This document shows positions 1 to 8,146 of a stretch of DNA of 64,000 nt, in pieces. A program made the translations under genes and the position numbers. Origin of the DNA: Streptomyces sp. SUK 48 (lineage in GTDB: Bacteria > Actinomycetota > Actinomycetes > Streptomycetales > Streptomycetaceae); contig NZ_CP045740.1 of the NCBI RefSeq assembly GCF_009650765.1, positions 930,001 to 994,000 on the forward strand, in the 5' to 3' direction. The notes beneath the pieces are model-generated. The model did no database searches. It had not been told where the DNA came from and worked only from the letters and a program-made list of their open reading frames with translations. Positions within the stretch are counted from its first letter, which is position 1. Every line of letters begins with the position of its first letter.

Positions 1-927
1 TACGGCATCAAGGAGCTCGAACAGCACGTCACGGTCTCCGCCGAGCAGTTCAAGGGGTATGTGCTCAAGGACCAGGCGAAGCTCGCGGGCCCGCGGAACT
101 CGCCCGACTGGGCACGGGAACAGGGGGCGGCCCCCTCGGGCGGGAGCGTCGGCGATCTGGAGCGGACGCCCGTCCCCAATAACTTCCGGGGGACGATGGC
201 GACACCGAACCAGCTCAACGACCAGGTGCGGACCGCGGGGCGGCTCGGCTACCCGGTGTCGCTGGGGCCCTCGCGGACGACGGGCAAACTGATGAAGCTG
301 GCCGACGCGACCGGTGCCGACCCGGCGGTCAAGGAGGCCATCGCCTACTCGCTGCTGGCCCTGTGGTACACGGACTACCGGCGCGATCTCACGGACATCC
401 ACCGCTACCACTTCGTGATGGACATGGCGGCCAACTTCGGTGTCGCCTACGACCCCTACCAGGCGCCGCGCAACCCGGCGACGGGCCGGGACTACTCCCA
501 GCTGATCACCGCCACCCTCGACAGGTTCCGCAAGAACCACGAGGAGGAGGCGGCGCGGTACTGGAAGAGCGCCGAGGAGCTGAAGCTCGCTCCGCCCGCG
601 GTCCCCGGTCCGGTCAACGGGCCGTCGTCGGCCGCGGGCGAGCAGCCCGCGCAGGCGGCCGAGGAGGCGGCACCCGCGTGGCGGACCGATCCGGTCGCCC
701 GCGCCGTGCTGTCGGCCCTCAAGTCCGCGCCCAAGTTCCGTATCCTGGGCGCGAAGCAGGACGCGATCGGCCAACTGCACCTCACCGAGGCGCAGTTCGA
801 CGCGGCGTTCACCCTCCTGACATCGAAGGAGCACGTGGGGAACAAGCCGCTGGTGCAGCTCGACCGCATGGGACTGGGGCTCACGAACCCCGGCAAGACG
901 GCGGTCAAGAAGGCGGCGGACCTGTGA
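1..927 (+). CDS. Unknown protein, 5' end outside the window
   Basis: The reading frame is open from the first base, so at least 308 residues of a longer protein are visible. The GTG at 61 is internal and there is no reason to start there. The visible part has a helical region rich in charged and aromatic residues (around 95-150, including LLALWYTDYRRDLTDIHRYH), an Ala/Pro/Glu linker (about 200-225), and a small C-terminal alpha/beta domain ending in NPGKTAVKKAADL that could be a winged helix. No signal peptide, membrane segment or catalytic motif is visible. I do not recognise the family. The next gene starts 174 bases downstream with its own ribosome binding site, so an operon link is unproven. 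Confidence 0.75.
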   Translation, partial: YGIKELEQHVTVSAEQFKGYVLKDQAKLAGPRNSPDWAREQGAAPSGGSVGDLERTPVPNNFRGTMATPNQLNDQVRTAGRLGYPVSLGPSRTTGKLMKLADATGADPAVKEAIAYSLLALWYTDYRRDLTDIHRYHFVMDMAANFGVAYDPYQAPRNPATGRDYSQLITATLDRFRKNHEEEAARYWKSAEELKLAPPAVPGPVNGPSSAAGEQPAQAAEEAAPAWRTDPVARAVLSALKSAPKFRILGAKQDAIGQLHLTEAQFDAAFTLLTSKEHVGNKPLVQLDRMGLGLTNPGKTAVKKAADL

Positions 928-1101
928 TCCCGGGGGCGTCCCGCGAGGCACCCGGAGGCCGGTGACCGCCGCACCGGATCGTACGAGCGGGCAGTGCGGG
1001 CGGCCGGTGCGCGGACCGGCCGCCCGTGCGCCTTCCCGTCAACTCGATGGTCTGTTGCGCGCTTTGCCGGGCATCCGCACACCAGGAAGGAGGGGTGCCG
1101 G

Positions 1102-1761
1102 ATGTCGACCGACCTCAAGCGGCCGCCCAGACGCATGCCCGGCTGGGCGAAGGTGGTGGCCGCCTTCGTGCTGGTGCTCGTGGTGCTGTTCGCCGGGATC
1201 AGGCTGGCCGTGCTCCCGGGCCTCGAGGATCTGCTCGGCACGCAGACGCACGACCGCTCGGGTCCCGCGCTCCTCAAGTCCATCAACGACATGAGCCGTT
1301 ACGACGCGGCCTCGGGCAACTTCCAGGTGGTCGTCGACCTGGAGAAGGACGCCAAGTACCTGCCGGACGCCCTGCACAGCACCCGCACGCTGTACGTCGG
1401 CGCCGGCACCGTGGAGGCGTACGTGGACCTCGGCCAGGTCGGCGACAAGGACGTGACGGTGAACAAGGACCGCACGTCGGCCACGCTGCGGCTGCCGCAC
1501 GCGCGACTGGGCAAGCCGGCCCTGGACGCCGACCACTCCTACGCCGTCTCCAAGCAGCGCGGGCTGCTCGACCGGCTGGGCGACCTGTTCTCGGACAACC
1601 CCAACAGCGAGCACGCCGTACAGAAGCTCGCCGTGTCCCATATCGGTGAGGCGGCCAAGGGCAGCGGGCTGACCGCGCGGGCCGAGACCAACACCACGGA
1701 CATGCTGGAGGGCCTGCTGCACTCCCTCGGTTTCAAGGACGTGCACGTCTCGTACGGGTGA
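1102..1761 (+). CDS. DUF4230 family membrane-anchored protein
   Basis: The product has 219 residues. The ATG at 1102 was chosen because AGGAAGGAGG lies just upstream; in-frame starts further upstream have no such site. Residues 13-37 form one hydrophobic helix after an Arg-rich N-terminus, giving a type II membrane anchor with the rest outside. The exported part has the DUF4230 pattern: a short beta-rich segment with FQVVVDLEKD, VGAGTVEAYVDLG and a C-terminal amphipathic helix region ending in LGFKDVHVSYG. The biochemical role of DUF4230 is unknown. The VanZ-like gene begins 40 bases downstream on the same strand, so the two may be co-transcribed. Confidence 0.75.
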   Translation: MSTDLKRPPRRMPGWAKVVAAFVLVLVVLFAGIRLAVLPGLEDLLGTQTHDRSGPALLKSINDMSRYDAASGNFQVVVDLEKDAKYLPDALHSTRTLYVGAGTVEAYVDLGQVGDKDVTVNKDRTSATLRLPHARLGKPALDADHSYAVSKQRGLLDRLGDLFSDNPNSEHAVQKLAVSHIGEAAKGSGLTARAETNTTDMLEGLLHSLGFKDVHVSYG

Positions 1762-1801
1762 CCACGTCTCATCTCAGGGTCGTCGACGACTGGAGGACCG
1801 C

Positions 1802-2437
1802 ATGGCCCGCACCGCTCTCTTCTCACGCACCGCCGCTCCCGGCCGTGCGCCCCGGACGAGTCGCCTCGCGAAAACACGGGCGCGATGGAGTGGCGGGGCC
1901 TTCCGGCGCGCGAAGCCGGACCGCGCGCCGGAAGCCACCGAGGCGGAGCGCGCCGAGGTGGCAACCCCCGTCCGCCGCCGGCACGTTCTCCCCCTGCCGG
2001 TCCGGATGCTGGCGATGCTGTGCGCCTTCGTCCTCATGGTGGGCTTCGCCGTCGTCCTCGCCAAGATCACCCTGGAGCCGTCCCCGGCCTCGGTCTCCCT
2101 GGTGCACAGCAATCTGCATCCCGGCCGCTCCATCAGGGCCTATCTGGACCAGCCCGATCTGCGGGACACCGTCAAGCAGATCGGCGGCAACATCCTGCTG
2201 GGCGTGCCGTTCGGGATACTGGTACCGGTGCTCGCGCCGGGCGCCCGGGGCATCTGGCGGGTGCTGCTGCTGACCGCGACCGTGATGCTGCTGGTGGAGA
2301 TGGCCCAGGGCGCCCTGGTCACCGGGCGGGCCTTCGACGTGGACGACGTCATCCTCAACACGTCCGGCGCGCTGCTCGGTTACCTCCTGGTCGGCCGCAA
2401 GCTGGGGCGGGTGCACGATCGCCGCGAGAGCGTCTGA
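1802..2437 (+). CDS. VanZ-like family membrane protein
   Basis: The product has 211 residues. The ATG at 1802 is preceded by TGGAGGACCGC. A basic cytoplasmic N-terminus of about 65 residues leads into a first membrane helix (about 70-92). The VanZ-like core follows, with the conserved stretch GGNILLGVPFGILVPVL, a helix containing LLVEMAQGALVTGRAFDVDD, and the terminal DDVILNTSGALLGYLL helix. The VEMAQ...GRAFDVDDVILNT signature is diagnostic of VanZ-like proteins. VanZ itself gives low-level teicoplanin resistance by an unclear mechanism, and most actinobacterial relatives are uncharacterised. The gene ends 9 bases from the convergent ABC gene. Confidence 0.85.
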   Translation: MARTALFSRTAAPGRAPRTSRLAKTRARWSGGAFRRAKPDRAPEATEAERAEVATPVRRRHVLPLPVRMLAMLCAFVLMVGFAVVLAKITLEPSPASVSLVHSNLHPGRSIRAYLDQPDLRDTVKQIGGNILLGVPFGILVPVLAPGARGIWRVLLLTATVMLLVEMAQGALVTGRAFDVDDVILNTSGALLGYLLVGRKLGRVHDRRESV

Positions 2438-2446
2438 CCGCACGCG

Positions 2447-4273
2447 TCATCTCCCGTACGTCCAGGACGCCCACAGCCGGGCGTAGGCGCCGCCCGCGGC
2501 CCGCAGTTCGTCGGGCCGCCCCTGTTCGACCACCCGGCCGTTCTCCATCACCACCACGACATCGGCCGTGGCCGCCTGGGAGAGCCGGTGCGCCACCACG
2601 ACGGCGGTCCGGCCCTCGGTGACCGCCAGCGCGGCCCGGTCGAGGGACTGGGCCAGATCGCTGCCGGCCTCGGCCGTCGCCTCGTCCAGCACGACCACCT
2701 CGGGGTCGATCAACAGGACGCGCGCGAGGGCGAGTTGCTGTACCTGACGGGTGGTCAGTCGAACACCGCCGCGACCCACTGCCGTATCGGGGCCGTCCGG
2801 CAGCGCGGCGACCCAGTCCGCGGCGCCCACGACGGCGAGCGCGGCTCCGATCTCCTCCCCCGACGCCTCCCGGCACGCGAGGCGGAGGTTGTCGGCCACC
2901 GTGCCCGGGAAGAGGTGGTGCTCCTGGGTGACCAGGACGATCCTGCGGCTCCCCCGCGCACCGGGGCCGGCCAGGCGATCGGTGGGCACGCCGCCGAGCG
3001 TGACGCCGCCCGCGTACGGCGCGCGCATCCCGGCGATCAGCGTCGCCAGGGTGGACTTGCCCGAGCCCGTCGCGCCGACGACGGCCAGGCGCTGACCGGG
3101 GCGGATGTCGAGGTCGACGCCGTGCAGGACGTCGGGCCCGTTCGCGCCGTACCGGTGGCGGACGCCGCGCACGGCGATCCCCTCCCCGCGGCGGCCGGAC
3201 GACGGCTCGGGGTTCTGTTCGGGCGCCGGCTCGGGGTGGCGTTCTGGCGCCGGCTCGGGGTTCCGTTCGGACGCCGGTTGTCCCAGGGAGACGCCGACGA
3301 CCCGCGCGAGCGCGGCGGTGGCCTGCTGCACGGTGTCGAACGTGCCGAGCAGCGTGTTCACCGGGTCGAACAGGCCGACGAAGAAGAGGGCCGCCGTGGT
3401 CGCGGCGCCCACGTCGGCGTGCCCGGCGCGGACCAGGGCCCAGGCCACGAGGAGGACCGCGCTCAGCCCGGTGAACTCGGCGATGTTGAGCCGGCCGTAG
3501 AAGCGGGTCGCCGCGCGCGTCGTCCGGAACTCGTACGACATCGCCTCCGCCGAGGCCGCCGCCACGCGGGCGTGGCGGCCCGGTCCGAGGCGCAGGGCGC
3601 GCAGGGTGGGCAGGGCGGTGAACGCGCCGAGCAGTGCCGAGGCGCGGCGGCCCTCGGCGGTGCGGCCCGCCGCATAGAGCGGCTGGGAGGTGCGCAGGTA
3701 CCAGCGCAGGGTGTGTGCCTGGAGGGGCACCGCGAGCAGTCCGGCGACGGCGAACCGCCAGTCCAGCGCGGCCAGTCCGGCGAGCGCGGCGAGGATGGCG
3801 AGCGCCGCCGCGGCGAAGTCGCCCAGGGCGCCGGAGGCGGCGTCCGCGACCCGTTCCGTGTCGCCGGAGACCCGGGCGACCAGGTCGCCGGTGCCGCCCG
3901 CCTCCACGGCGTCCACGGGCACGGCGAGCGCCGCGGTGACGGCGTCCTCGCGCAGCCGGCCCGTCACCGTCAGGACGGCCCGGGCGAGCAGCACGGTGGC
4001 GGCCCACGCGGTCAGCGCGCCGGCCACGGCGGCGGCGGTCAGCAGCAGGACGGGCCCGACCAGCGCGCCCGGGTCACGGTGGTCGGCGACGGCCTGGGTG
4101 ATCCGGCCGATCGCCACCGGGCCCGCCAGGGTCAGGGCGCCGTCGAGGACGAGCGCGGCGAGGGCCGCCCACAGCGCGGACCGCCGGCCGCGCAGGGCGG
4201 CGCGCAGCCGGGCCCGGGTCTGCCGCGCGGTGGCGACGGGGAGCAGCGTCGCCGGGGTCACCGGGGCCGTCAC
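2447..4273 (-). CDS. ABC half-transporter, membrane plus ATPase domains (catalytic partner)
   Basis: The product has 608 residues. The GTG at 4273 overlaps the TGA of the upstream gene (GTGA), so the pair is translationally coupled. The exporter-type membrane domain (about 1-320, six helices) precedes a Pro/Glu-rich linker (about 325-350) made of repeated PEPAPE-like units. The ATPase domain has an intact Walker A (VGATGSGKST), Walker B with catalytic Glu (VVVLDEATAEAGS) and an H-loop His (VVVAHRLSQ). Its signature motif is degenerate: LTTRQ replaces LSGGQ. The partner subunit has the opposite pattern. The pair sits beside siderophore uptake genes behind a probable iron box, as in mycobacterial IrtAB, where exporter-fold subunits import siderophores. 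Import versus export cannot be decided from sequence. Confidence 0.9.
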   Translation of the reverse strand: MTAPVTPATLLPVATARQTRARLRAALRGRRSALWAALAALVLDGALTLAGPVAIGRITQAVADHRDPGALVGPVLLLTAAAVAGALTAWAATVLLARAVLTVTGRLREDAVTAALAVPVDAVEAGGTGDLVARVSGDTERVADAASGALGDFAAAALAILAALAGLAALDWRFAVAGLLAVPLQAHTLRWYLRTSQPLYAAGRTAEGRRASALLGAFTALPTLRALRLGPGRHARVAAASAEAMSYEFRTTRAATRFYGRLNIAEFTGLSAVLLVAWALVRAGHADVGAATTAALFFVGLFDPVNTLLGTFDTVQQATAALARVVGVSLGQPASERNPEPAPERHPEPAPEQNPEPSSGRRGEGIAVRGVRHRYGANGPDVLHGVDLDIRPGQRLAVVGATGSGKSTLATLIAGMRAPYAGGVTLGGVPTDRLAGPGARGSRRIVLVTQEHHLFPGTVADNLRLACREASGEEIGAALAVVGAADWVAALPDGPDTAVGRGGVRLTTRQVQQLALARVLLIDPEVVVLDEATAEAGSDLAQSLDRAALAVTEGRTAVVVAHRLSQAATADVVVVMENGRVVEQGRPDELRAAGGAYARLWASWTYGR

Positions 4274-6033
4274 GGCGTCACCACCCGGTCCGCCGCGGGC
4301 ACGTGGACGACCCGGTCGCAGCGCGCGAGCCAGGCGGGGCTGGTGGTGATGACCAGGGTGGTGCGGTGCTCCCGCACCCGCCGGACCCGGTCGGCGACGG
4401 CGTCCTCCGTGGCCGCGTCCACGGCGGTGGTGGGGTCGTGCAGGACCAGTACGGGGGGCCGGGCGGCGAGGGCGCGGCCCAGGGCGACGCGCTGGCGCTG
4501 GCCGCCGGAGAGGGTCTCGCCGCGGTCGCCGACCGTCGTGTGCGCGCCGTGCGGCAGGGCGCGTACGACCTCGTCGGCGAAGGCGGCGTGGGCGGCTTCG
4601 GCCACGGCGGCGGGGTCCTCGGTGAGGGCGGCCAGGTTGTCGGCGACGGTGCCGGGCAGCAGCACCGGTTCGTGGTGGCAGACCAGCACGGTGGCGCGGA
4701 GCGCGTCCAGCCGCAGCGCCGTCAGATCGGTGCCGTCCAGCAGGATGCGCCCGGCCCCGGGGTCCTCCTCGCGGGCCAGCAGCAGGGCGACCGCGTCGGC
4801 GTCGGCGGGGTCGGCGCACACGAGGCCGGTCATGCCGCCGGCGGGTACGGACCACTCGGCACGGGTCCCGCCCGGCAGCGGTACGCCGTGGAAGCCGAGG
4901 GTGCCGAGCACCTTGCCCGGTCCGGTGTCCGGCGGGGCCGGTGTCCTGCGGGCTCCGCCGGTATCGGCCGGCTCCCCGTGCGGCGGGGACGGGGCCGCCG
5001 CCGGTTCCGGTACGGCCGGTGGCGCGCCGAGCACCTCCTGGACGCGCGCGGCCGACGCGAGGGCGCGGACACAGCGGGCGTGGGCGGCGCCGACGACGCG
5101 CATCGGGCCGTTCACGAACTGGGCGAGACCGAGTACGGCGATCAGCCGGCCGAGGCCGATCCGGCCCTCCAGGGCGAGCCCGCCGCCGACCGCGGCGACG
5201 GCGGTCAGGCAGAGCCCGGTGAGCAGGACGCCCACCGACACCAGGGCGCCCTCGGCGGACACCGCCCGGCGCGCCGCGCGTACGGCCGCCCTGCTGTCTT
5301 GGGCGTAGTCGGCGGCGACCGCGCGCTCCGCGCCGATGCCCTTGAGCACCCGCAGCCCCCGGACGAGTTCCTCGGCCAGGGCGGTGGCCCGCGCCTGCCG
5401 GTCCTGCTCGGCGCCGCTGGTGCGGCGCAGGACGTGGGAGAGCCGGTTCTGTGCGAGCAGGACCCCGGCGGTGCCCGCCACGACGAGCGCGCCGAGCCCG
5501 AGGGAGATGCGCAGCAGCAGCACCGTGGAGCCGAGCAGGACGACCACCGCGGCCACCGTGCCGGCGAGGGCCCCGGCGAAGGCGCCCACCCGCTCGGCGT
5601 CGCCGGAGGCGCGGCTGAGCAGGTCGCCCGGCACCAGCCGTACCCCGCCGGCCGGGCGCAGGACGCGGTCCGCGAGCGCCATGCGGATCCGGTGCTCGGT
5701 GTGCTGCCGGGCGCGCACCGACGCCCGCGCGCCGAAGCGGTACGACAGGGACAGCAGCAGGAAGTCCAGCGCCAGCAGCCCGAGCCAGCGGACCGTGGAC
5801 GCGGGCGTGGCGGACCGGACCGCCTCGCCGACCGTGGCTCCGACGATCACCGGGACCAGCGCCTCGCCCAGTTGGTGGGTGCTGAACAGTACGGACGCCA
5901 GCAGCAGATCCCGTCGGCGGTTGCCCAGGGACCACCACAGCAGCGCCCCGGGCGAGGCGGCCGGGGCCGGGGCGGCGGAGCGGGGGGCCGCGGCGGCGGG
6001 GCGGCGGGGAGGGGCGGTGGCGGGTACGGTCAC
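4270..6033 (-). CDS. ABC half-transporter, membrane plus degenerate ATPase domain
   Basis: The product has 587 residues, with an exporter-type membrane domain (about 25-320) and a C-terminal nucleotide-binding domain. The Walker A glycine-lysine loop is missing: the expected position reads GLVCADPADADAV. The Walker B position has HDPTTAVD instead of DEATSALD, so the catalytic Glu is gone. The signature motif is perfect (LSGGQRQRVALGRAL). With its partner this leaves one competent composite ATP site and one dead site, typical of heterodimeric type IV ABC systems. The GTG at 6033 has no ribosome binding site. A possible -10 (TAACGT) lies only about 6 bases upstream, so a leaderless transcript is plausible. 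An iron box overlaps this promoter. Confidence 0.9.
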   Translation of the reverse strand: MTVPATAPPRRPAAAAPRSAAPAPAASPGALLWWSLGNRRRDLLLASVLFSTHQLGEALVPVIVGATVGEAVRSATPASTVRWLGLLALDFLLLSLSYRFGARASVRARQHTEHRIRMALADRVLRPAGGVRLVPGDLLSRASGDAERVGAFAGALAGTVAAVVVLLGSTVLLLRISLGLGALVVAGTAGVLLAQNRLSHVLRRTSGAEQDRQARATALAEELVRGLRVLKGIGAERAVAADYAQDSRAAVRAARRAVSAEGALVSVGVLLTGLCLTAVAAVGGGLALEGRIGLGRLIAVLGLAQFVNGPMRVVGAAHARCVRALASAARVQEVLGAPPAVPEPAAAPSPPHGEPADTGGARRTPAPPDTGPGKVLGTLGFHGVPLPGGTRAEWSVPAGGMTGLVCADPADADAVALLLAREEDPGAGRILLDGTDLTALRLDALRATVLVCHHEPVLLPGTVADNLAALTEDPAAVAEAAHAAFADEVVRALPHGAHTTVGDRGETLSGGQRQRVALGRALAARPPVLVLHDPTTAVDAATEDAVADRVRRVREHRTTLVITTSPAWLARCDRVVHVPAADRVVTP

Positions 6034-6037
6034 CCGG

Positions 6038-6056
6038 CCACGTTAGGGTCACCTTA
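6038..6056 (-). promoter_or_regulatory. Probable DmdR/IdeR iron box upstream of the ABC pair
   Basis: On the minus strand the site reads TAAGGTGACCCTAACGTGG. This matches the actinobacterial iron box (TWAGGTTAGSCTMACCTWA) at about 14 of 19 positions, best in the left and central parts. It sits immediately upstream of the ABC start at 6033 and overlaps the likely -10, where an iron-loaded repressor would block transcription. It also lies about 95 bases upstream of the divergent AraC-type regulator gene. Confidence 0.6.
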
Positions 6057-6149
6057 CTTTTGTCGTAAACGCAGCAGGGCGCCACCGTATGTCGCACATC
6101 GGACATGGGCAGCGGGCGGGGCGCGTGAGCAGGAGCGGGAACGCCGGGC

Positions 6150-6905
6150 ATGGCACACGAGCAGACCATCGGGCTCGAACGGTTCGAGATGGTCCGGGGG
6201 CAGACCTTCCGGCACCACGTCCATGACGAGCACCAACTCGCCTGGGCCAGCACCGGTGTGGTCATGGTCGACATCCAGGACCGCTGCTGGGTGCTGCCCC
6301 CGCATCTGGCGCTGTGGATCCCGGGCGGTCTCCGGCACGCCACCGGGGCGCTGCGGAAGTCGGTGCTCCAGGGCGTCTATCTGGACCCGGCGACCTGCCC
6401 GCTGGCCTGGTCCCGGCCGACCGTGCTCGCCGTACCGCCGCTCGCCCGGCATCTGATCGGCCACCTGGCCGGCGAACTGCCGCCCACCGGGCGCGCGCAC
6501 GCCGAGGCCGTGCTGCTGGATGTGCTGCGCCCGGCGGAGGCCGCCGTGTTCGAGCTGCCGCTGCCGGTCGATCCGCGGGCCCGGGAGGCCGCCGCGCTGC
6601 TGCTGGAGGACCCCGCGGACCGGCGCGGGCTGGGCGAACTGGGGCGGGCGGTCGGCGCCAGCGAGCGCACCCTGCTGCGGCTCTTCCTGGCCGGGACGGG
6701 GATGACGTTCACTCAGTGGCGGACCCATGCCCGGCTCCAGGCGGCCCTCGCGCAGCTCGCCGAAGGGCAGCCCGTCGGACGGGTGGCCGAGCGGGTGGGC
6801 TATGCGACGCCCAGCGCGTTCGTCGCCGCGTTCCGCCGGGTGACCGGGTCCACGCCCGCCGCCTATTTCGCCCGGTCGCGGGGGGAGACGAGCGGGCCGG
6901 AGTGA
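6150..6905 (+). CDS. AraC family transcriptional regulator with cupin sensor
   Basis: The product has 251 residues. The N-terminal half (about 10-110) is a cupin-like sensor with the opening FRHHVHDEHQLAWASTGVV and the HLALWIPGGLRHA turn typical of AraC/NimR-type regulators. The C-terminal half (about 155-245) is the double helix-turn-helix: LGELGRAVGASERTLLRLF, then VGRVAERVGYATPSAFVAAF and the FRRVTGSTPAAYF signature. The gene lies between the iron-linked ABC pair (divergent) and the FecCD-type permease genes (same direction). It therefore probably controls siderophore transport in response to a ligand. The ligand is not evident. Confidence 0.9.
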   Translation: MAHEQTIGLERFEMVRGQTFRHHVHDEHQLAWASTGVVMVDIQDRCWVLPPHLALWIPGGLRHATGALRKSVLQGVYLDPATCPLAWSRPTVLAVPPLARHLIGHLAGELPPTGRAHAEAVLLDVLRPAEAAVFELPLPVDPRAREAAALLLEDPADRRGLGELGRAVGASERTLLRLFLAGTGMTFTQWRTHARLQAALAQLAEGQPVGRVAERVGYATPSAFVAAFRRVTGSTPAAYFARSRGETSGPE

Positions 6906-7007
6906 CGGCCGGGGCCTTTTCGGCCCGGCCCTCCCGGTGATGGCGGATCGGCGACATGAGGTGGCGTCCGACCCTCTTGCCGCGCCCGAAGCGACGCCTC
7001 TACCTTC

Positions 7008-7026
7008 TTAGGTAAGGCTAAGCTAA
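7008..7026 (+). promoter_or_regulatory. DmdR/IdeR iron box upstream of the permease operon
   Basis: The site TTAGGTAAGGCTAAGCTAA differs from the consensus TTAGGTTAGGCTAACCTAA at two positions (7 and 15). It lies about 50 bases upstream of the first permease start. A plausible promoter precedes it: TTGCCG at 6977-6982 and TACCTT at 7001-7006, spaced by 18. The iron box then covers the probable transcription start, as expected for repression by an iron-loaded DtxR-family protein. Confidence 0.85.
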
Positions 7027-7075
7027 CTCTCCCCGCCGGTTCCTGGTATCGGCAGGTATGTCGCCGAGGAGCACG

Positions 7076-8146
7076 ATGGGCACCACCACGATCAGCACCA
7101 CCGATACGGTGCCAGGAGCCGGGGACACGGACCGAAGACCGCGCACGGCCGGGCTCGCCGTACGGCTGCTCGGCCTTCTCCTCGTCTGCGGACTGCTGGT
7201 CCTGGTCACCGTGGTGAGCGTCGCCGTCGGAGCCAAGGCCATCCCGCCCGGCGAGGTGCTGCGCGTCCTGTTCCACGGCCGGGCCTCGGTGGACGGCGCG
7301 GTCGTCCTCGACCTGCGGCTGCCGCGTACGCTGCTCGGCATCACCGTCGGTGCCGCGCTGGGTCTCGCCGGCGTCCTGATGCAGGCGCTGACCCGCAATC
7401 CGCTCGCCGACCCCGGCATCCTCGGCGTCAACATGGGCGCCTCGGCGGCCGTGGTCGTCGCCATCGCGCTGTGGCGCACCACCGATCCGTCCTTCCGCGT
7501 CTGGTTCGCCTTCGCCGGCGCCGGACTGGCCGCCGCGCTGGTCCAGTTGCTCGGCTCACGCGGCCGGACCGGGCCCGCGCCGGTGCGGCTCGCCCTCGCG
7601 GGTACGGCGGTCAGCGCCGTGCTGAGCGCGCTGATCTCCGTCGTCACCCTGCTGCGACCGGACGTGTTCGACCAGTTCCGGTTCTGGGGCGTGGGCTCCC
7701 TGGCCGGGCAGCCGATGTCCGTCCTCACCGGGATACTGCCGTTCCTCGGCGCGGGCGCGCTGCTCGCCCTCGGCCTGGCCGGTTCGCTCAACGCGCTCGC
7801 CCTCGGCGACGACACGGCCCGCGCCCTCGGCACCCGCGTCCTGCGCACCCGCGTCCTCGGGATGCTCGCCGTCACCCTGCTGTGCGGGGCGGCGACGGCG
7901 GCCGTCGGCCCGATCGCCTTCGTCGGCCTGGCGGTTCCGCATCTGGCCAGGGCGTTCACCGGGCCGGACCACCGCTGGCTCATGCCGTACTCCATGGTCC
8001 TCGGAGCGAGCCTGCTGCTCGGGTCCGACATCCTCGGCCGGGTGGTCGCCCGGCCCGGCGAGATCCAGGCCGGGATCGTGACGGCCTTCGCCGGAGCGCC
8101 CGTCTTCATCGCCCTCGTCCGCCGCCGCAGGATCGCCGAACTGTGA
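7076..8146 (+). CDS. FecCD-family iron-siderophore ABC permease, first subunit
   Basis: The product has 356 residues. The ATG at 7076 is preceded by GAGGAGC at good spacing; an ATG at 7058 would add six residues but has a weaker site. The protein has about nine or ten membrane helices and the FecCD hallmarks LRLPRTLLGITVGAALGLAG, QALTRNPLADPGILG and the cytoplasmic GPIAFVGLAVPHLAR helix that contacts the ATPase. It forms the translocation channel with the next gene product, to which it is coupled by a GTGA overlap. The iron box at 7008-7026 should make it iron-repressed. No cognate FecE/FhuC-type ATPase gene lies in the window. Confidence 0.93.
   Translation: MGTTTISTTDTVPGAGDTDRRPRTAGLAVRLLGLLLVCGLLVLVTVVSVAVGAKAIPPGEVLRVLFHGRASVDGAVVLDLRLPRTLLGITVGAALGLAGVLMQALTRNPLADPGILGVNMGASAAVVVAIALWRTTDPSFRVWFAFAGAGLAAALVQLLGSRGRTGPAPVRLALAGTAVSAVLSALISVVTLLRPDVFDQFRFWGVGSLAGQPMSVLTGILPFLGAGALLALGLAGSLNALALGDDTARALGTRVLRTRVLGMLAVTLLCGAATAAVGPIAFVGLAVPHLARAFTGPDHRWLMPYSMVLGASLLLGSDILGRVVARPGEIQAGIVTAFAGAPVFIALVRRRRIAEL

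Noticed and set aside
2588..5308. 906-residue plus-strand open frame across the ABC genes
   Set aside because: The minus strand holds two clear ABC half-transporters; this frame is their complement.
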